Source: Annona cherimola
Taxonomy: Eukaryota; Streptophyta; Magnoliopsida; Magnoliales; Annonaceae
DNA: 64,000 bases
Assembly: GCA_030490835.1 (NCBI GenBank)
Contig: CM059972.1
Coordinates: 14,423,764 to 14,487,763 of the forward strand
Reading direction: 5' to 3'
The position numbers and the translations under genes were made by a program. The notes below the pieces were generated by a model. The model was not told where the DNA came from and ran no database searches. It saw only the letters and a program-made list of their open reading frames with translations. Positions within the stretch are counted from its first letter, which is position 1. Every line of letters starts with the position of its first letter. Positions 59,318 to 64,000 of the stretch are shown here, in pieces.

Positions 59318-62199
59318 TTGAACTTTGGATTTTTTATTTTTTTGGTTTTCCTTATCTGCTACTAACTGTTCTGTAGAGCTTTCTTCTAACAATGCCGTAG
59401 GATTGGGAGGGGTATTCTCACCACTGCGGGAAATTTGATTCTGAATTGATCAATACTAACATAAGTGTAGTGGTTGCAATGGGATTATACAATTCATGGA
59501 GGGGTGTATCTATTTGCCATTGGAAAACTTGCGTTGTAATCCATTCCAATCTTTCCAATACAAATTTGCAGTTCCCATTCTCATCCTCATATTCTTGTCT
59601 GTAAAACATTCCTGCTGACTGGCTACTTGATTCACAACCCTCACTAGACGCAGCAAAGTTGCTTGTGTTTGATGTACACGGAAGAAATGGTCATTCATGA
59701 TGCCGCTTCATTTGTTAATGGTTATCAGGGGGAAGGTCCACGTGGTTGCTAATTCATCATCTTAAGTCCTGACAGGGAAGTCCCGAGTAAGAGCTTTGAA
59801 AGAAATTTTCTAGTTAGTCTCGAAAGCATCTTGTAACACAATTATGCTGGTTTGAGTTTCGGGAACGAGTTTCATATACAAGTATAAGAATCAGTACTGC
59901 AAAACAGAAGGGAAATGTGGTAACTTGATTGGTGATTTGGGATTGTCAGTTTGTCAATTCATCTCTCCTGGTTTATGTGGTTTTGTTTGCAGAATCCAAG
60001 ACTGCTTGCTATTTCAATTACTGAATAACACCTATGAAATGGCCATGTTAATCATTCCATGAAGTCAATGAAATGGCTAACATTATTGGGATGACTTGAT
60101 GAGCTGCACCATCCCCAGTCAAGATGGCAGGACATATGGATTGCTCATGCTGAGTTGGGCAAGATGTCAACCAGTTCATGGCTATCAAAATGTTCCAGAA
60201 GTGCCAAATCTATCAGTGGTTGCTCCAAGTTTTTACCAAGTTCCAGAAGATTTGACCATTCCCCGGACTTCCAAAGAAGTCCAGTGCCACTTGATGCTTT
60301 GCTTACAAAACAATCCGCATTCATGCCATTGGAGGCAATGTCGTTAGTGCGCTTTTTGGGTGCAAACATTGCAGGCGTTGCATGACCCTGCTACAAGCCC
60401 TGCCTTTGTTTTGAACGCTCTGTTCTGCACCTTGTAGGAAGGAAATATTTTATTTTTAAGCCTTGCGATTCAGTTCTTCCTCATCCAAGTCCATTAAATC
60501 TAATATGTTTAATCTATCATTTTGATAGTCTGGGTTTATAATTATATGTAGATGATTGGTGATGCTGTATGTTCCGAAAGTGTTTGTTTTGGTTGTACAA
60601 CAACCCTCCCTGCCACGATTATGTATTCATTGCTTCGAGATGGGAAAGTCGTCACATCTAAGTCGGAAAGATGAATGATGCAATCAGTCACAAAAATCCG
60701 ATAATCCCTATGGAGGAGCATCCGTTTCCTGTTCCTTATTGCTTGCGCTGCTGTAGAAGTAGGCAAGTAGCTGATCTTCCTGTTACGGGGTTGACCATTG
60801 GCATTCTGCTTTTGGGGAATGCATTGACGTCCGAGCATGACTGGGATGGCAGATGCCGTGCCTTTGGTTGAAATAGTTCATCCCGATTGATGCACTTGCA
60901 AATGATCATCTGGTTTTTTGGTTGGTCATTTATTTTGAGGCAAAGGGTAATTGACGAAGGCATTAATTGAATTATGACAACTCGTCTGGCTTTTTAATTG
61001 TTTATTCTTCTCTTGTTACTTTAGGCAAACGGGTAATTGAGGAAGGCATTTATTAAGAAATTGTGGAAGAAGATGGTCAATTAAGATGTCTGAAAGCTAC
61101 TTTGCGGTTACATTTCAACCCGTCTCTATCAAAGCGTGGTACTTTAGACCGGAAAGGGGAGAGGTAAATGGACTAGGTCAGCTGGCCAATGCTTTGGCAT
61201 GCCATCAATTCAGCGTCTCTTTCTTTAATGGATTCATCGAGCATGTGAGTCTTTGGAGGGGACCTGAGATAATAGCCATTGTAAATGGCACTAAAGTCTC
61301 TTGTGATCTGATGCCGTGATTGTGGAGGTGAATTGAATAGGATTTAATTCATGTCATAACGGCTGTGGATTGTAAACAGTAAACTACCTTCCCAATTTCT
61401 GTATTCATTAAGGATTTTCTGTAAGTGTGTCCACCTATTTTCATGGACGTTGCAAGCAACACCTTCTTTGTTTGTAAGATTATGAGCAAACTTAAATTAT
61501 TTAAGCAACCCAAAATTGTAGAAAATTACTCAAGAATGAACTAACTTTAACCCGGCCCGACCCAAAAAATATTGGATTGAATTTTTTACAAATGGGTGTT
61601 AGGTTGAGTTAGTCTTGTCTCGTACAACCCAAGCGAATGATGCTGTAAGGATTAGACAAATGATTTTTGCTTTTTCTCCAATGTCAAGCCAACAATTCAG
61701 CAACAATGCCACCGCACGTTTAGATTGCACTCACGTAAGCTCTGTATGATCTATTTATCAAACTACTTGCATGAATCATGTAATCTAGTCATCATGACTG
61801 ATCGGCCTGAAAAGAATTCTAGCATGCAATGCATTAAAATTTTGCCGGAATTTTTTTTCTTTTACATTTTTTAATAACTATGTGATCTCTACTTTGATCT
61901 TTTATTACATGAAAAAATTCGATATTTTTTTGAATTTATATGTATTTTATTTCGATTTTTGAAAATAAAAAAGGCATGATGCATATATCTTTATCCATGT
62001 TTTTTTTAAAGGGTGGAAGGGTCTATGTGAATCCCACGTATTTATTAATTTTTTTTCCGCCGCCGTATGGCTCACTTTCCTTAAAATTTCTGTGTTCAAT
62101 ATCAAGAACTAATAGACTAATTCAAAACTCAAATATAGTTTACAAATAGGGTTTTCGTTTTTTATTTTAACCTCTTGGTTGACCAACCAAACCATAGAT
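59318..62199 (+). other. 3' flank of the receptor kinase and intergenic spacer
   Basis: 59318 to about 59500 is the likely 3' untranslated region. 59900-61400 is less AT-rich than other spacers and carries modest frames on both strands (for example 61086-61319, +, 77 codons), none of a family I recognise. 61560-62160 is AT-rich. No RNA gene seen. Confidence 0.4.
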
Positions 62200-62204
62200 A
62201 TCCA

Positions 62205-62290
62205 CCACGTGCGTGTCTTGGTGGTAACTCATGAGGGCTCATTATTGGTCGGTCATGAGTTTGATTCTCTCTTTCTAGTAGGAAGTGTGG
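62205..62290 (+). repeat. tRNA-like head of a possible SINE
   Basis: GTCTTGGTGGTAACTCATGA (box-A-like) is followed by GGTCATGAGTTTGATTCTC (box-B-like), the same pattern as the minus-strand repeats at 430 and 6651. No A-tail or target duplication was identified. Confidence 0.3.
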
Positions 62291-62356
62291 GGGGCTTTTT
62301 TATTTCCTCCATTTAGTGAAGATATTTACAATTTTCTCTCAGTGTGCGGGTGCTAT

Positions 62357-62882
62357 TGAAAAATTTTAAAGCTATACGGTTAAGCTGTCAGGTCAAAGCG
62401 GATAATATCACACTGTGAAACCCACAACCCATAGGCTCAATGGACATTTTTTAGGTCCGTGTGCTCTGTGCATCAGGCCCAATAGTCACTTTACTGGATT
62501 CGTACGTGACAAGTGGTATCAGAGCAGCTTCCCCTCCAGTAGATGTGGTTTTGAGAGTTGAACCAGTGAAAGCCAAAACTGGTAGCAGAAGCCCAGAGTT
62601 GGGTTGTTGTTCGGGGACAAACCAGACGGAAGTTGGTGGGCTTGTAATAGCCTAGAACCGAATCCCGCATCAAAAAGGAAAAAAAGTCCGTGGTACTTTA
62701 TAAGTGGATCTCAAGTTAAATATGATGTGACAGATTTTAAAACAGTGTGGCTAAGCTACCAGGCCAAAGCGGACAATATTACACTGTGAGGTTCATAGCC
62801 CATAGACTAAATGGACATTTTCTGGATCTTTGTGCTCTGTACGTCACGCCCAATAATCGCTTTTCAAGGTCTGTTCGTGACA
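62357..62882 (+). mobile_element. Miniature LTR retrotransposon (TRIM-like)
   Basis: Two direct repeats of about 155 bp (62357-62511 and 62728-62882) share CAAAGCGGATAATATCACAC, CAATGGACATTTT, TGTGCTCTGT and an end CGTGACA. Two bases after the first repeat comes TGGTATCAGAGC (62514-62525), the usual plant primer site complementary to initiator Met-tRNA. The internal part is only about 215 bp and non-coding; a purine run AAAAAGGAAAAAAAG lies at 62672. Such elements cannot encode their own proteins. The outer limits of the LTRs are uncertain by a few tens of bases, and no target duplication was seen. Confidence 0.75.
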
Positions 62883-64000
62883 GTAACAATAAACTTAGGT
62901 CTAGTTAACAATTTAATAAGACCTATTTTATAATATTCTAAAGCTTAAAAGGGTATATTTTGCAAATACCCGAAACTAACATGCTAATAATTTATAATTA
63001 ACGTGGAGGACCGGTTTAATTAGGAGTACTGACGCTTCCGAGTCCGAATTGGCGGAGACCTCACGTCATTCCCCGCCATAAATGAAACAGCCAACCGACC
63101 AGCAAGCGAGAAGAAGAGGATGTCACCTCTTGTCTTTAAATTGTGGGCGGTCGGCTCAGCTGCATTCATAATTTCATATCCTTAATTTCTTTGGGTGGTC
63201 GCATTTTTTTTTTAAAAAAAAAAAATTCAAATAAATGTGTGGACACCTCTTAGATGTTCAACCAAGTGAAATTTGATTTCCGAGAGTGCACTTTTTGTTA
63301 ATTTTTAAAAATAAAAAATACTAAATAAAATTTTAAAATCGCTAAATATTATACATTATAAAATTTAAACAACATTCCACATATCCATAAAAAAAAAAAT
63401 TTCCGGTCGCCAGTACTGCGATTTACTTTTGAATTTGAGATGGGGTGGAGTGTTAATTTGGCCGGTGAATGAGCATTGCATTCGCATTCTGCATGCTTGC
63501 TATTTTAAGATGGTGGTGGTTGGCAGATTCACTCCTATTGATCTTTCATTGAATGTATACATATGGCTCAAAGTCAATTGTTTTAAGATGTTAACTTGTT
63601 AACACTAGTCACCTGCACATGTCCCACACAGGCTGCTTAGTTTTTAAACCTTTTCTTTTAGAATAAATAAATAATAATAATAAGCCCTATGAAGAGGCTG
63701 AAAAAGGAGCTCTATTTCCCATTAAAGTAACAATAATAAGCTTCTCAATAATTCTACAAATAATTGTTGAAAAACGTTTGTTGACTAGGATCAATTTTAG
63801 TAGGTGATAAAATTGACTCAACACTGTCAACCTGACTTTACTATTTACAAGTGTAACATTACTGAGGACTATTCTGCATTTGACACATACCCCTGATAGT
63901 CAGAAAACATTTCATTATTTCGCATAAACAGTTCGCCACAAAATGACTTTCAAATCAGTAAAGGACATTACTTTTTTTCATAGGACAGTAAAGGACAATA
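62883..64000. other. Intergenic, no gene recognised
   Basis: 63000-63180 is slightly GC-richer. 63200-63400 is AT-rich with A and T runs, and 63663-63682 is an (AATA)n/(ATA)n run. Nothing coding recognised up to the window end. Confidence 0.4.

Noticed and set aside
61086..61319. 77-codon plus-strand frame downstream of the receptor kinase
   Set aside because: Protein-like at first glance, but no recognisable family, no splice context and no leader; kept only as a note in the spacer entry.

Overview
This window looks like a gene-poor, repeat-rich stretch of nuclear DNA from a flowering plant. The evidence is three plant-type genes (two of them split by GT-AG introns), AT-rich introns and spacers, a Ty3/gypsy retrotransposon, tRNA-derived SINEs and many short inverted-repeat elements. 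I cannot name the species. Codon use is not grass-like overall, although the 5' halves of two genes are GC-rich.

Three genes are intact to the eye. (1) 8932-16194 (+) is a plant DYRK-type protein kinase with eight exons and a predicted 786 residues. (2) 29576-34964 (-) is a plant EXO5 (exonuclease V) gene with seven exons and 423 residues from the family-like start, carrying iron-sulphur cysteines and a RecB/PD-(D/E)XK core. (3) 56936-59317 (+) is an intronless CRINKLY4-related receptor kinase of 793 residues, closest in architecture to CCR3. They lie far apart, show no operon-like arrangement and belong to unrelated pathways: intracellular kinase signalling, DNA repair, and cell-surface signalling.

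Two convergent, degraded copies of the 5' part of a putative plastid-targeted gene sit at 1900-2204 (+) and 3241-4304 (-).

The rest is mobile and repetitive DNA. 18974-27383 is a decayed Ty3/gypsy element, probably Tat-like, with 358-bp LTRs and an additional antisense reading frame between integrase and the 3' LTR. 62357-62882 is a miniature LTR element with a Met-tRNA-type primer site. SINEs with good target duplications lie at 17523-17642 and 37424-37725, with a probable third at 47565-47686. Several long palindromic elements of about 320-420 bp share the same inner arms but carry different outer ends. Two of them (30959-31375, inside an EXO5 intron, and 36981-37391) have exact 9-bp target duplications, which points to Mutator-type transposition. 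A distinct 1.2-kb foldback element lies at 41143-42335.

The most interesting material is this palindromic element superfamily with apparently exchangeable ends, the 1.2-kb foldback element, the antisense frame in the retrotransposon, and a short upstream ORF whose stop overlaps the start codon of the receptor kinase gene. All exon boundaries were read by eye from splice consensus and reading phase and have not been checked against transcripts.
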